From: Cytophagales bacterium
GTDB lineage: Bacteria; Bacteroidota; Bacteroidia; Cytophagales; 172606-1
Length of the DNA: 64,000 nt
Assembly (NCBI GenBank): GCA_030446715.1
Contig: JAUJMU010000004.1
Coordinates: 443,036-507,035 of the forward strand
Reading direction: 5' to 3'
The notes beneath the pieces are model-generated. The model did not search any database. It saw nothing but the letters and a program-made list of their open reading frames with translations, and was not told the origin of the DNA. Shown one piece after another: positions 28,360-37,769 of this stretch. Numbering within the stretch: the stretch's first letter is position 1; the number at the start of each line of letters is the position of its first letter. Both the position numbers and the translations under genes were made by a program.

Positions 28360-31300
28360 TCACCGGCCGGCTACATCTGAGGGAGTAGGATTGCGGACGT
28401 ATTCCGAAGGAGTTACGCCGTAGAAATCCTTGAAGCACTTGGTAAAGTAGTTAAGGGTGCTGAAGCCTACTGCGTATGCTATTTCACTCACGTTCCCGTG
28501 CTGCTGCTGAAGGAGACAGGCTGCCCGTTTTAAACGGAAGGTGCGGATAAACTCATTAGGTGCCTGCCCGGTAAGGGCCGTAAGCTTACGGTGCAGGTGG
28601 GTACGGCTTAGACCAATTTCCTTACTGAATGCTTCTACGTCAAAGCTGGCATTGCTCAGATTAGCCTCCATAAGGGAGAGCACGCGTTGGAGAAACCGTT
28701 CGTCAGTAGAAGTTACCGATATTTGCTGCGGGTCGAGGTGAATTTGCTTGCCGAACCGTTCCTGCATTCTGTTACGGCTCTCCAGCAGGTTGCGGATACG
28801 CAGTTGCAGTTCTTCGAGGTTAAAGGGTTTGGTCAGGTAATCGTCCGCTCCGGTGGAGAGTCCCTGCAACCGGCTTTCAACATCCGCTTTCGCCGTAAGC
28901 AGAATGAATGGGATATGACTGGTGCGTTCGTCGGCTTTCAGTTTTCCGCACAAGCTTACCCCGTCTAACCCGGGCATCATCACATCTGAGATGATTACGT
29001 CAGGGATCGTCCGGATGGCTTGCTCATATCCTTTCAATCCGTTTTCGGCTTCCAGTACCGTGTACTCCCGGAGCAGGCTCTGGGTAAGAAACCGGCGCAA
29101 CTCGGTATTATCCTCTACCACCAGCACCTGAACAGCTTGCTCCTGCGCCTTCTTGCCACCTGATGCCTGCTCTTCATCATATTGGGGCTCCGGCAGGGAG
29201 TTGACTTTTTGCGTAAACGTCCCGGTCAGGAGTTCAGCCTCCTGGGAGGTGAGAGCAGAGGTTAACTCTAAAGGCAACCGGACGAAAAAAGTTGTTCCTT
29301 TTTCCTGGCTGCTTTCCACTGAGATGATTCCGCCGTGTAAGTCAACCAGCTCCTTAACCAGGGCCAATCCGATCCCGGTTCCTTCATAGCCGCGGGTAGC
29401 AGAGGCATCCGCCTGGTAAAAACGATCAAAGACCCTGGGCAGCTGCTCCGCTGGAATACCAATACCCGAATCGCTGATTGTTATGTGCAGCTTACAGTAA
29501 GTCGCCTCTTTCTCCAAAATTTTGGCTGAGAAAACTACTTCTCCACCTGCCGGCGTAAACTTATAGGCGTTGGAAAGCAGATTGGCCACTATTTTTTCCA
29601 GTTTATCGGCGTCAAACCGTACGTGCAGCGGCTCGTCCGGCAGATCATAAGCGTAAGCAATGTGCTTGCTTTGGTAAAGGGAGGCAAACGAAGCGGCCAG
29701 TATCTTCAAAAACATAGTCAGTTCTCGCGGTTTGGGATGCAGATCCAATTTGCCCGCTTCCAGTTTGGATAAGTCGAGTAACTGGTTAATGAGCTGAAGC
29801 AGGCGATCTGCATTCCGTTCAATCAACCGGTAATCTGCCTGCCGGCCCGGGAAAGCGTCTTCCTTCTCTAATTTGGTGACCGTCCCCTGGATCAGGGTAA
29901 GCGGGGTGCGAAACTCGTGGGAGATGTTGGCAAAGAAATGAGATTTGAGTGAATCCAGGTCCCGGAGTTTGTCGGACTCCAATTGGTTGATTTTTAAATC
30001 AGCCCTGAGCCGTTCCCGTCGCACCACTTCCCTTCGCGCCAGCACCAGACCAGTCAAAAAGAGCAGGGTGTACAAGGTATATGCCCACCAGGTGCGCCAG
30101 AATGGCGGCCGGATATAAATGGCTAATGTGGTTGGTTTATCATTCCACAGCCCGTCGTTGTTGGAGCCTTTTACCCTAAACCTGTAGCTCCCCGGGGCGA
30201 CGTTCGTAAAGCTGGCCAGGCGATTAGTGCCGGCCGATACCCAACCTTTATTCACTCCTTCCAATTGGTACGCATACTGATTTTTCCCGGGGTTAGTATA
30301 GTTCAGGGCCGCAAACTCCAGGGAAAAAAAGTTTTGGTCATAATCAAGCGTGATTTCTTTTGCCTCGCTTTTTCCGGGGAGGGGCTTGTCGAATAATCTG
30401 AACTGGGTGATGACCACCGGAGGCACGTACGCATTAGAACGAATCGCTTCCGGATCGAAAGCATTCAGGCCGCTTGTTCCCCCGAAGTAAAGTGTGCCGT
30501 CTTTGCCTTTAAAGCAGGCACCATCGGTGTATAAGCTGGTGAAGAGCTTGCTTTGCAACCCATCATCGGCATCGTAATTCGTAAAAGTCTCCGTAGCTGA
30601 AGAGAACCTGGAAAGTCCCTTATTTGTCCCCAGCCAGATATAGCCCTGGTTGTCTTCTACTATGGAGTAGATTGCATTGCCAGCCAGGCCCTGCTTCTCC
30701 GTGTAGGTAATAAAGGAGGCCGTAGCGTGGTCGAAGCGGCATAGTCCCCCTTCACCGGTTCCAAACCACAAATTTCCTTTCGAATCCTCATGGATACTGG
30801 ATACGGTATTTGACGCAATACTCCCCGGTTTCCGGCTATTGTGTCTGAAATGAATAAATTTACCCGTTTGACGTTCGAATTTATTCAGCGCCTGACTGCC
30901 CGCTCCAATCCATAAATTTCCTTTGCTGTCTTCCAGAATGGCCAATGCCCAGTAATCGCTGATTCCTTCCGGATTGTCGGGGTTATACGGGTAGTGCTCA
31001 GTTTTACCCGTTTTGCGGTCCAGACTCATCATCCCATTGTTTGTTCCCAGCCAAAACACCTGCTGACGGTCTTCATAAATGGTAAAGACAGAAGCACCCC
31101 CGTTGGCGGGCAGAAAGGGATGATGCAAATAGGTATGGGTAAAATTCTTCTCCTTGTGATTAAAAACCGAGAGTACCTCTCCGTTACCGATCCATAGGTT
31201 TCCGTCGCTGTCTTCCAGGATAGCACTTACCGTGTCACTCCGCAAACTGTTTCCATTCTTCGGATCATGCCGGAAGTGAGAAAAAGTATTGGTCCTTTTA

Positions 31301-32520
31301 TCAAAGACGTTCAAACCTCCCCCCATGGTACCCACCCAAACGGTACCTGATTTGTCTTCACAAATAGCAGAAATGCGTCTATGGCTTAATGACTGGGGGT
31401 CTAAAGGGTTAGGACGGAGGACGCCGAAAGACTTTTGATTCGGATCCACTTTATCAATCCCCATTGGGGTAGTGAGCCAAAGGGAACCCGCTCTGTCAAT
31501 CAACAGCGAAATGATATTATTGTCAATAAGACTGGCAGGATCGGTAGGATCATGCTGGTAAAGAGTGAATACCTTTCGTTCTTTGTCGAATTTATAGAGT
31601 CCGTCACGCGTCCCGATCCATAAATTGCCTTTCAGATCTTCGGCAATCCCGCTACCCAACATACTGAATATCCTGAGTGGCTTATTGTTGGCGGGTAAGT
31701 AGCGGCTGAATTTCCCAGTGTCCGGATCAAAGGCATGCAGTATACCCTGATGGGTTGTAACCCAGAATATACCTTTGCGGTCCTCATATATACCTGATAT
31801 TCCCGAAGGGCTTAGGCTGTTTGGATTGGCTGGGTCATGCCGAAAATGGGTAAAACTTCTCTTTGAGGGCTTACCAGGTTCTTGAGTGGTAAGATTGAGC
31901 CGGTGCAGTCCCCAGGGGCTACCTATCCACAGGGTGCCCCTCTTGTCTTTATAGATAATGTGAAGCCTCTGCGACGCGGTAAGACTACTATCGGGGTGGG
32001 GCTTGAGCATAGCGGCATAGTTGATAGCCGAGAACTTGCCCGTTTTCCGGTCTATCTGCCGCAGTTCTCCTTCAAAACTGCCTCCTACCCATAAATTGCC
32101 TTCCATATCCTCATTGAAGGATTGCGCGTATTTAAAGGCGTATGGATTCGATGCATTTCTTTCCAGACGGGTAAACTTCTCGGTGATCGGATTGAATTTG
32201 CAGGTACCTTCTGCTGTGCCTATCCAAATGATACCAGCTTTGTCTTCCCACATCAGAAACACCTGATTTTTTGGGATTGTAGTCGTATCCTGTGGGTCAA
32301 ATTTGTAATTGGTAAAGCGATAGCCATCGTACTTATCCAATCCGTTTCCGGTGCCGAACCATAAGTAGCCTTTCCGGTCCTGCATTACCCGCATGACATA
32401 ATTGTGCGATAGCCCCTGTTCAATCGTAAGGTGTTCGAAGTGCAAGCGTTCTGTTTGGGCAGGGGCCGTCCCAACGGAGACCAGGAGCAGCAAAACGGTT
32501 AGTATCAAAAGGAATGGCAT
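28360..32520 (-). CDS. Hybrid two-component system regulator (HTCS)
   Basis: 1386 residues, intact. Signal peptide 1-22. A periplasmic double-propeller of Reg_prop repeats occupies about 30-690 (YLWFGTGNGLDKYDGYRF and many DLKGNLWIGT-type repeats), with Y_Y_Y domain about 700-790. The membrane segment is WWAYTLYTLLFLTGLVLA (about 805-825). HisKA has H868 in FANISHEFRTPLT. HATPase has NLLSNAYKFT, SDSGIGIP and GTGIGLALVKELV. The receiver has D1179 in SDVMMPGLDG, and a C-terminal AraC HTH follows (LSRTHLHRKL, EIAYAVGFSTLNYFTKCFK). HTCS proteins sense a periplasmic ligand, usually a glycan breakdown product, and directly switch a neighbouring outer-membrane uptake locus, here most likely the adjoining receptor and lipoprotein. 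Confidence 0.95.
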   Translation of the reverse strand: MPFLLILTVLLLLVSVGTAPAQTERLHFEHLTIEQGLSHNYVMRVMQDRKGYLWFGTGNGLDKYDGYRFTNYKFDPQDTTTIPKNQVFLMWEDKAGIIWIGTAEGTCKFNPITEKFTRLERNASNPYAFKYAQSFNEDMEGNLWVGGSFEGELRQIDRKTGKFSAINYAAMLKPHPDSSLTASQRLHIIYKDKRGTLWIGSPWGLHRLNLTTQEPGKPSKRSFTHFRHDPANPNSLSPSGISGIYEDRKGIFWVTTHQGILHAFDPDTGKFSRYLPANNKPLRIFSMLGSGIAEDLKGNLWIGTRDGLYKFDKERKVFTLYQHDPTDPASLIDNNIISLLIDRAGSLWLTTPMGIDKVDPNQKSFGVLRPNPLDPQSLSHRRISAICEDKSGTVWVGTMGGGLNVFDKRTNTFSHFRHDPKNGNSLRSDTVSAILEDSDGNLWIGNGEVLSVFNHKEKNFTHTYLHHPFLPANGGASVFTIYEDRQQVFWLGTNNGMMSLDRKTGKTEHYPYNPDNPEGISDYWALAILEDSKGNLWIGAGSQALNKFERQTGKFIHFRHNSRKPGSIASNTVSSIHEDSKGNLWFGTGEGGLCRFDHATASFITYTEKQGLAGNAIYSIVEDNQGYIWLGTNKGLSRFSSATETFTNYDADDGLQSKLFTSLYTDGACFKGKDGTLYFGGTSGLNAFDPEAIRSNAYVPPVVITQFRLFDKPLPGKSEAKEITLDYDQNFFSLEFAALNYTNPGKNQYAYQLEGVNKGWVSAGTNRLASFTNVAPGSYRFRVKGSNNDGLWNDKPTTLAIYIRPPFWRTWWAYTLYTLLFLTGLVLARREVVRRERLRADLKINQLESDKLRDLDSLKSHFFANISHEFRTPLTLIQGTVTKLEKEDAFPGRQADYRLIERNADRLLQLINQLLDLSKLEAGKLDLHPKPRELTMFLKILAASFASLYQSKHIAYAYDLPDEPLHVRFDADKLEKIVANLLSNAYKFTPAGGEVVFSAKILEKEATYCKLHITISDSGIGIPAEQLPRVFDRFYQADASATRGYEGTGIGLALVKELVDLHGGIISVESSQEKGTTFFVRLPLELTSALTSQEAELLTGTFTQKVNSLPEPQYDEEQASGGKKAQEQAVQVLVVEDNTELRRFLTQSLLREYTVLEAENGLKGYEQAIRTIPDVIISDVMMPGLDGVSLCGKLKADERTSHIPFILLTAKADVESRLQGLSTGADDYLTKPFNLEELQLRIRNLLESRNRMQERFGKQIHLDPQQISVTSTDERFLQRVLSLMEANLSNASFDVEAFSKEIGLSRTHLHRKLTALTGQAPNEFIRTFRLKRAACLLQQQHGNVSEIAYAVGFSTLNYFTKCFKDFYGVTPSEYVRNPTPSDVAGR

Positions 32521-33126
32521 AAGGAGAGTCGCTAAGGAAAAAAATGGCTTAGAGAGTAATGCTGTTTCTTCCTGGCGTTAAACCTGTCATCTTTCAAGTG
32601 AAAGGCATGGCTACCCAAGACTGATTTGCGCTACTCTGGCTTTACGAATTGCTCCCCGGCACTGGTACGGGATGAATGCTCAGGGAAGTACTACATGGCT
32701 TTCCAAACCAGCATACCTGAAGATAAGGGCTTTAGAAAAAAAACGCAACAGAAAAATAAGAAAGTATGGTGTGGCTCCTCACTCTCAAAATAAAGGCAGC
32801 TTCTTCCTCTGAAGAACAGTAACAACAGCCATTGGTGGGTTGGGATATAGTCTTATGAATGGATAGCCGAATTACCGCATCCGTAGTTATATATTCAAAG
32901 TGTTCTCTGCTTCAGATGCCGCCATGGGAAAGATAGGACCCGAAACAATAATAACAGATTCATACCAGATATCCTGCGTAAGCTGGTAAGTGATATGTAG
33001 AATAGCAATTGAGCAGTAAGGCGGTAAACAAACTGATTTAAAAAACTAGGAATTGTCGGCTATCCGACAGACTCCTTCTGGGTTTAGGGTTATACTGTTG
33101 GTTCCTTACAGATAAAAGTTAAAGAA
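32521..33126. other. Gene-free stretch (606 bp)
   Basis: It separates the HTCS gene from a plus-strand remnant. No supported frame. It should hold the HTCS promoter and that of the truncated peroxidase-like gene, but I could not assign either. Confidence 0.4.
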
Positions 33127-33327
33127 ATGTCCCAGAGCTACTACAACCCAGAGGATCTTAAAAAATTCGGCAGCATCGGCGAATTCAGCAAACCGCTGGC
33201 TGACCAATTCTTCAGCTACTACGGTCAGGTATTTGCCGAAGGCGAACTTTCTGTCCGCGAAAAATCCCTCATTGCCGTTGCCCACGCCTGTACGTCGTCA
33301 AATAAAAGTGGACAACTGATCAGGTAA
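33127..33327 (+). pseudogene. Carboxymuconolactone/AhpD-type peroxidase-like, 3'-truncated
   Basis: SYYNPEDLKKFGSIGEF, LADQFFSYYGQVFAEG and LSVREKSLIAVAHAC match the N-terminus of AhpD/CMD-domain proteins of the arsenosugar-associated peroxidase-like type. The sequence departs from the family after AHAC at about 33293, just before the expected CxxC active site. It is replaced by group II intron-derived DNA. Start ATG at 33127. Confidence 0.75.
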
Positions 33328-34113
33328 GGGAAGAGAGGGTTTGTTAACTTGTTTCACCCTCAACCTGCTTGTTTATGTCCAAATCCACTAAATCCTCCCC
33401 CAAAGCAGCTACTCCATCCACTCCGGTCACGGCTCCCGTGGAAGCGATTGTCAAACGACTTAACCCACTTATCCGCGGCTGGTCCAACTACTTCCGAATC
33501 GGGGTAGCCCATGAAACCTTTACCAAACTGGATCGATGGATGTTTGATCGCCAGGTACGCTATGTGCGTCGGCTGCATCCAGGCAAACCCTACGACTGGA
33601 AACAGGAAAGGTATTGGGGCAGACTCAATCTGGACCGGGCAGATCGCTGGGTGTTTGGGGATAAGCGAAAGGCAATAGCCCTCTATAAGTTTGCCTGGAC
33701 CGCTATTCAGCGGCACATTCTGATTCAAGATGCAGCCTCTCCCGATGATCCAGGTTTACTGCAGTACTTCCAGCAGCGAGCCAAGCGACAGGTGGCAGAG
33801 TTAGTACCCAGTAAGCAGCGAATTGCTCGGAAGCAGAATTATCAGTGTCCGATCTGTAAGATGAGCTTGTTTACTGGCGAAGCACTACAGGTGCATCATG
33901 TTCAGCCCAGGCACCGGGGAGGCAGCGATGCTTATTCCAATTTGAGACTACTGCATACGACATGTCATCAACAGGTCCACTCCAAGGCATTCAACGCAAC
34001 AGTAAGCAAGAACTTCCAAAGCAGGTTGTCATCTGCTTGAGCCGGATGTGTTGAAAGACACAAGTCCGGTTCTGAGGAGGGAAGGGAGCAGCAATGCTCC
34101 TGACCTATCCGAC
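33294..34113 (+). mobile_element. Group II intron, 5'-truncated
   Basis: Contains the 3' part of the maturase gene. It then has a canonical domain V, 34 nt at 34039-34072 (GAGCCGGATG, GAAA tetraloop, AAGTCCGGTTC), and a domain VI (GGAGCAGCAATGCTCC) with the 3' end at CCGAC near 34113. The 5' splice end and domains I-IV upstream are missing, so it cannot splice. The 3' flank is an IS110 transposase gene. Confidence 0.85.
33369..34040 (+). pseudogene. Group II intron maturase, C-terminal part with HNH
   Basis: The frame has the maturase X domain (IVKRLNPLIRGWSNYFRIGV, LDRWMFDRQVRYVRRLHPGK, YWGRLNLDRADRWVFGD) and an HNH endonuclease (CPICKMSLFTGEALQVHHVQ, PRHRGGSDAYSNLRLLHTTC, H). The reverse-transcriptase domain is absent. 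It ends at TGA overlapping the start of domain V, the usual position for ORFs of this intron class. Confidence 0.88.
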
Positions 34114-34322
34114 TATACCCGAAGACTGGTGCATTATCTGCTGGGCCGGCAGGTGCACGTGTGGCTGGAGCACGCCCTGCAGATCAAACGCAGCATCGGG
34201 CTGGTACGGGGAAAAGACGATAAAGTGGACGCCCAAAGGATCGCAAGATATGCCCTTCTACAGCCCGATAAGGCAAATCTGCTCAACTTAAGCGGTATGA
34301 CGCTCGAGAAGCTGAAGGATGA

Positions 34323-34342
34323 ATGGAGCATATACGCTCCAT
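34323..34342. repeat. Micro-palindrome insert, ATGGAGC/GCTCCAT type, in IS110 B
   Basis: ATGGAGC-ATATAC-GCTCCAT (20 bp) between EKLKD and QANR of the transposase. Same 7-bp arms as the hairpin at 22491-22510, different 6-nt loop, different position in the protein. Confidence 0.8.
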
Positions 34343-34754
34343 CAGGCAAACCGCAACCGTCTGCTGAAAGCCCTTCACTCCTTGAAAGTCTCCCTTAAGG
34401 AACTGCTGTCAGTTGATCCCGATTCAGGCAAAACCCTGGAGAAAGATAAACAGGGAAGCCATCAGAGGGCTTGAAAAAAGCCTGGAGCAGGTAGAGGAAA
34501 AGATGAGTGAGTTCATTGATAAGGATGAAGAACTCAAAAAGAAATATGACCTGCTCACCTCTATCCGGGGGGTGGGCAAAGTGCTCACCGTTACGCTGCT
34601 GATCTGCACTCAGGGCTTTTCAAAACTCGATGATGCCAGAAAACTGGCCTGCTACTGCGGAGTGGCACCCTTTGAATACAAGAGCGGCACAAGCGTAAGA
34701 GGCAAAACCGGTATCGCTTTTTGCCAGTCAGGAGATAAAACGCGTACTGCACTA

Positions 34755-34783
34755 CAGACCGATGATGCGCAGCATCAGGTCTG
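34755..34783. repeat. Micro-palindrome insert, CAGACC/GGTCTG type, in IS110 B
   Basis: 29 bp: CAGACC, GATGATGCGCAGCATC, A, GGTCTG. It stands between KRVLH and AAISSVQ of the transposase, where IS110 relatives read HMAA. Compare 22335-22362. Confidence 0.8.
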
Positions 34784-35139
34784 CGGCCATTTCAAGTGTA
34801 CAATACAATGAGGAACTCAAAGACTATTACCAGCGCAAAGTCAGCGAAGGCAAAAACAAAATGTCGGTAATCAACGCCGTCCGTAACAAGCTCCTCCACC
34901 AGATTGTGGCCGTCATCAGACGAGGCACTCCCTACGTTCCGGAGTTGGATAAAAATCAGAAGAAAACCCTTGCACGAGTCATAGATTTCGAACCTAGGCC
35001 ACCCGGCGCCGTGCCTTCCTGGTGAAGTCTGCGGTGGGGCGCACCGGTTGCCGGTCTGCTTGGTGTGCTTGTTGCACAACTGTAAAATATCCCCGGTAAG
35101 TATACAAAAAAGACTGACGGGTGAGTTAAGAAAAGACCC

Positions 35140-36650
35140 GCCAAAGCTTACCTGCCAAAAGGTCACCAGCACTTTGAGGAAAAGACGCTGTCTGAGTTTC
35201 GTTTGTCTGAACGGGTCCCCCTCCAACTTCTACCGGCTGCTGAAAGATCTGCCGGACTGGGAGTTTCTCTACCAGTCCACTGCGTCCCTACCAGGGTAAA
35301 GTGCGGTCATCGCGAGCATTGATCCGGTGGTATTCTTCAAGCTGGTCCTTGTGGGGTACCCGGAACATTGCCTCTGACCGCAGACTGATTGAGCATTGCC
35401 CGATGCGGCTGGATATCCCGTATTTTCTTGGCTTTAACCTTGATGATCATCTTCCCTGGCACAGCACCGTTTCCCGCACCGTGCAACTGCCGGGACAGGA
35501 AGTATCTGGGTGCACTCTTTGAGCGGGTGCCGGCTCCAGTGCGTGGAAAGGGAATGGTTGCCGGGGAAAAGCAGTGCATGGATTCAGCCTTTGTCAAAGC
35601 CAATGCTTGGCTGGACTCACTGGAAGAAAACAACCTGATGGCAGCTTTCCCGGACCGGGACCCCAGCTGGTCTCTTTTCAGCAAGACACAGCAAGTGAAA
35701 AAGAGCCGGAGGAAAAAGAGCCGGAACCATCTGATCAGGAGCCGAGACGGAGGGCTAAGTTTGACGGCAGCAGTATGGACCAGCGGACCCTGTCAGCGCA
35801 GGATTTCCAGCTCGGCGAACTCAGGAGCCGTCAGCAGCACTGGCGGCAGACCCGGAAACGTAAACCCGGTGACAAGGTAGAGAGCCCGCTACCTGAGCAA
35901 CATGACCCACTACTCCCCCACTTGATCCGGAGGCTCATTGCCGTCAAGCCCGGCAAGCCCCGACAGCTCTGCTACCTTGCCAGCATTGCAGTTGATGCAG
36001 CTGAAGGGATCATCACCCACATTCAGGCCGATCTTGCCGGTAAGAAGGACAGTGTCTGCCTGCGAGTCTGGTGGAGAATACCCGCAGCCGGCTTGCCAGA
36101 CATGATTTGAAACTACGCCGGATAGCAGCTGACGCCGGTTACAGCAGCGGTGAAACTACGCCTGGCCGGAACAGGAAAAGATCACCGGTTTTATACCGGT
36201 TCATGGTCTTTTCCAGAAGCAGCGCGAAGGCTTTGTCTATGATCAGCTGAAAGACTCCTTTACCTGCCCTCGGGGAAAGCTGCTGACAATGACGCGCCAC
36301 TTTGTCGACCGGGAGTACTACTGGAAAAAGTCTTACCGCGCCTCCCGCAAAGACTGCAACACCTGTCCGGTAAGGAGGCCTGCCCTGGTAAAAAGGCAAA
36401 GGGAAAAAGCTGGACATGACCTGCTTCACACCCACTGCCATAGGGCTTACTCCAGACAGACCAGCAAAAAGTGGGAGTACATGAAAAAAGCTCCGCCAGA
36501 GCAGGGCAGAACCTGTACTGGGTACACTGATCAGTTTTCTGGCCCTGCGCAGAATCAACACCAGAGGACAGGCCTCTGCCCACAAGGTGATGCTGCTTTC
36601 GGCTATGGCCTTCAACCTCAGAAAACTCCTCCGCTGGAACCGTAAAACGG
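35140..36650 (+). pseudogene. IS1182-family transposase, multiply frameshifted
   Basis: Blocks across frames: EEKTLSEFRLSERVP, SNFYRLLKDLPDWEFLYQST, SIDPVVFFKLVLVGYPE, SDRRLIEHCPMRLDIPYFLG, FNLDDHLPWHSTVSRT, GKGMVAGEKQCMDSAFVKAN (catalytic Asp), PLLPHLIRRLIAVKPGKP, LCYLASIAVDAAEGIITHIQ and CPRGKLLTM. This order is that of IS1182/DUF772-plus-DDE transposases. I count at least eight single-base frame changes and no hairpin insert. Confidence 0.8.
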
Positions 36651-36746
36651 ATCTGGCCGCTGCCAAGGTCTCTCTAACAGGGCCTCTGCCCCTGCTTTTT
36701 CCGCTGTTTTCCTGCCCGTTTTCCCTCCGCTGACGGGCACCGGAGA

Positions 36747-36778
36747 AAGAAGGGCAGCTTCAAAGGAGCTGCCCCTTT
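36747..36778. terminator. Hairpin with T-run near the IS1182 right end
   Basis: GGGCAGCT (36752-36759), loop TCAAAGG, AGCTGCCC (36767-36774), then TTT. Probably the transcription terminator of the IS1182 transposase. Confidence 0.6.
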
Positions 36779-36847
36779 ATTCACACTGCGTTGTGCAACA
36801 GCGACCAGTGTTATAGGCCTGGCTTTTCCCTTACCTTAATCGCTTCC

Positions 36848-37137
36848 TTAACTTATCGGGAGCTTGACTGGTTTGCCATATGCCAATACAACTACTTCTT
36901 TATTGGCTTCCGCTATTGCATAATAGATGGCATACGGGTACTTCTTCATCAATACCCGCCGGAATGATTGATATACTTCAGGGTACAGTCTTGGATTCTC
37001 CTTTAAGAAAAAGTCACTGCATTGTAGAATTTGAGCAAAAAGTCAACCCCTAGTCCTGTTTTCTGCCCTTCATACCAGTCCATGACCTCATCAAGTTCTG
37101 CGGTTGCTGACTGATCGACCTTAACACAGTAGCTCAT
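36848..37137 (-). pseudogene. RelE/ParE-family toxin, one frameshift
   Basis: From ATG 37137: MSYCVKVDQSATAELDEVMD, WYEGQKTGLGVDFLLKFYNA, VTF. A missing T in the poly-T at about 37008-37012 breaks it, then FLKENPRLYPEVYQSFRRVL, MKKYPYAIYYAIAEANKEVV and VLAYGKPVKLPIS end at TAA 36850-36848. The RRVLMKKYPYAIYY block is typical of RelE/ParE toxins. About 96 residues if the base is restored. It overlaps the end of the upstream antitoxin. Confidence 0.7.
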
Positions 37138-37363
37138 GCTTTTTGAGAGTCGGTTTTTCACCTCTTCTAAGTCTTCGCTTTCAAGGGGTTATTCTGATAA
37201 GCTTGATAGCGCTGCTCTAAGGTTTGTTTCTTTACGTCAGTCAAAGGGAGGAGAGACCTCATTTTGATATTTTTGGACTAAAAAGTCGACGTAGTCAACC
37301 ACTTGCCGTTGTATTTCTTCCGGTAAGCTAGCCAGCTTTTCTTGCAATACAGTCGTTTTCCAT
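37110..37363 (-). pseudogene. DUF2281/addiction-module antitoxin, frameshifted
   Basis: The first part reads TTVLQEKLASLPEEIQRQVV, DYVDFLVQKYQ, the DUF2281 signature. It is one base out of frame with ATG 37363 and stops at TGA 37239-37237. It continues in another frame as LTDVKKQTLEQRYQAYQNNP and, after another indel, LESEDLEEVKNRLSKS, overlapping the toxin's start. Together with the RelE-like gene it is a decayed toxin-antitoxin module. Confidence 0.6.
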
Positions 37364-37429
37364 ATTCCCTATATTTAGCCTAATATACGTAGTTTGCCCG
37401 AATTTGGTCGTGTTTGTGTTCTTTTGCTG

Positions 37430-37768
37430 ATCACTAACGTAGCATGACCACCCGCACACCGCGGCCTCCTGCTTTGGGCTCTGCGCTTGAGCGGCCCGGT
37501 TGTCGGAGGCTGGTGGTTATAGACATTACCCTTTCACTTTCAATTTATCATTTTTACGTTGACTTTCGGCTTTCGTCGTCTCTTCACGACGTTGTTTCCG
37601 GTCGCCAAACGTGTTTTGTGTTCATTTGTTGACTGACGCCTTTGTCAACTGATTTCGGGCTTGTCTGGTCAGGCGTTTTCGTTGATTCTGTTCGTTGGGC
37701 TTAGCACTTTTTCGATCTCGCTTGCCTCTTCGCCTCACGCCAAACGTGTTGTTTTTTCGATTGCGTAC
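37430..37768. repeat. Cluster of long imperfect palindromes
   Basis: Three blocks. At 37437-37528, TAACGTAGCATGACCACC is inverted against GGTGGTTATAGACATTA. Around 37557-37615, ACGTTGACTTTCGG and TCGTCG are inverted against CGACG, CCGG and AAACGT. Around 37631-37735, TGACTGACGCC is inverted against GGTCAGGCG. GC-rich arms and T-rich spacers give a structure reminiscent of recombination sites, but I see no consensus attC core. No gene. Confidence 0.45.
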
Positions 37769-37769
37769 A

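Larger units (their letters stand above)
34114..35025 (+). pseudogene. IS110-family transposase B, 5'-truncated
   Basis: From the intron 3' end: ARRLVHYLLGRQVHVWLE-type start, then QIKRSIGLVRGKDDKVDAQR, IARYALLQPDKANLLNLSGM and TLEKLKD. A hairpin (34323-34342) follows, then LLKALHSLKVSLKELLSVDP, LTSIRGVGKVLTVTLLICTQ, KLACYCGVAPFEYKSGTSVR, GKTGI and KRVLH. A second palindrome (34755-34783) comes before AAISSVQYNEELKDYYQRKV and NKLLHQIVAVIRRGTPYVP. The N-terminal DEDD Asp region is missing, replaced by the intron. Confidence 0.85.
35070..36800 (+). mobile_element. IS1182-type element, degraded
   Basis: About 1.73 kb between TGTTGCACAAC (35070-35080) and its inverse GTTGTGCAACA (36790-36800), with a decayed transposase inside. 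The first ~100 bp recur, inverted and diverged, at 58430-58523. Confidence 0.8.
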
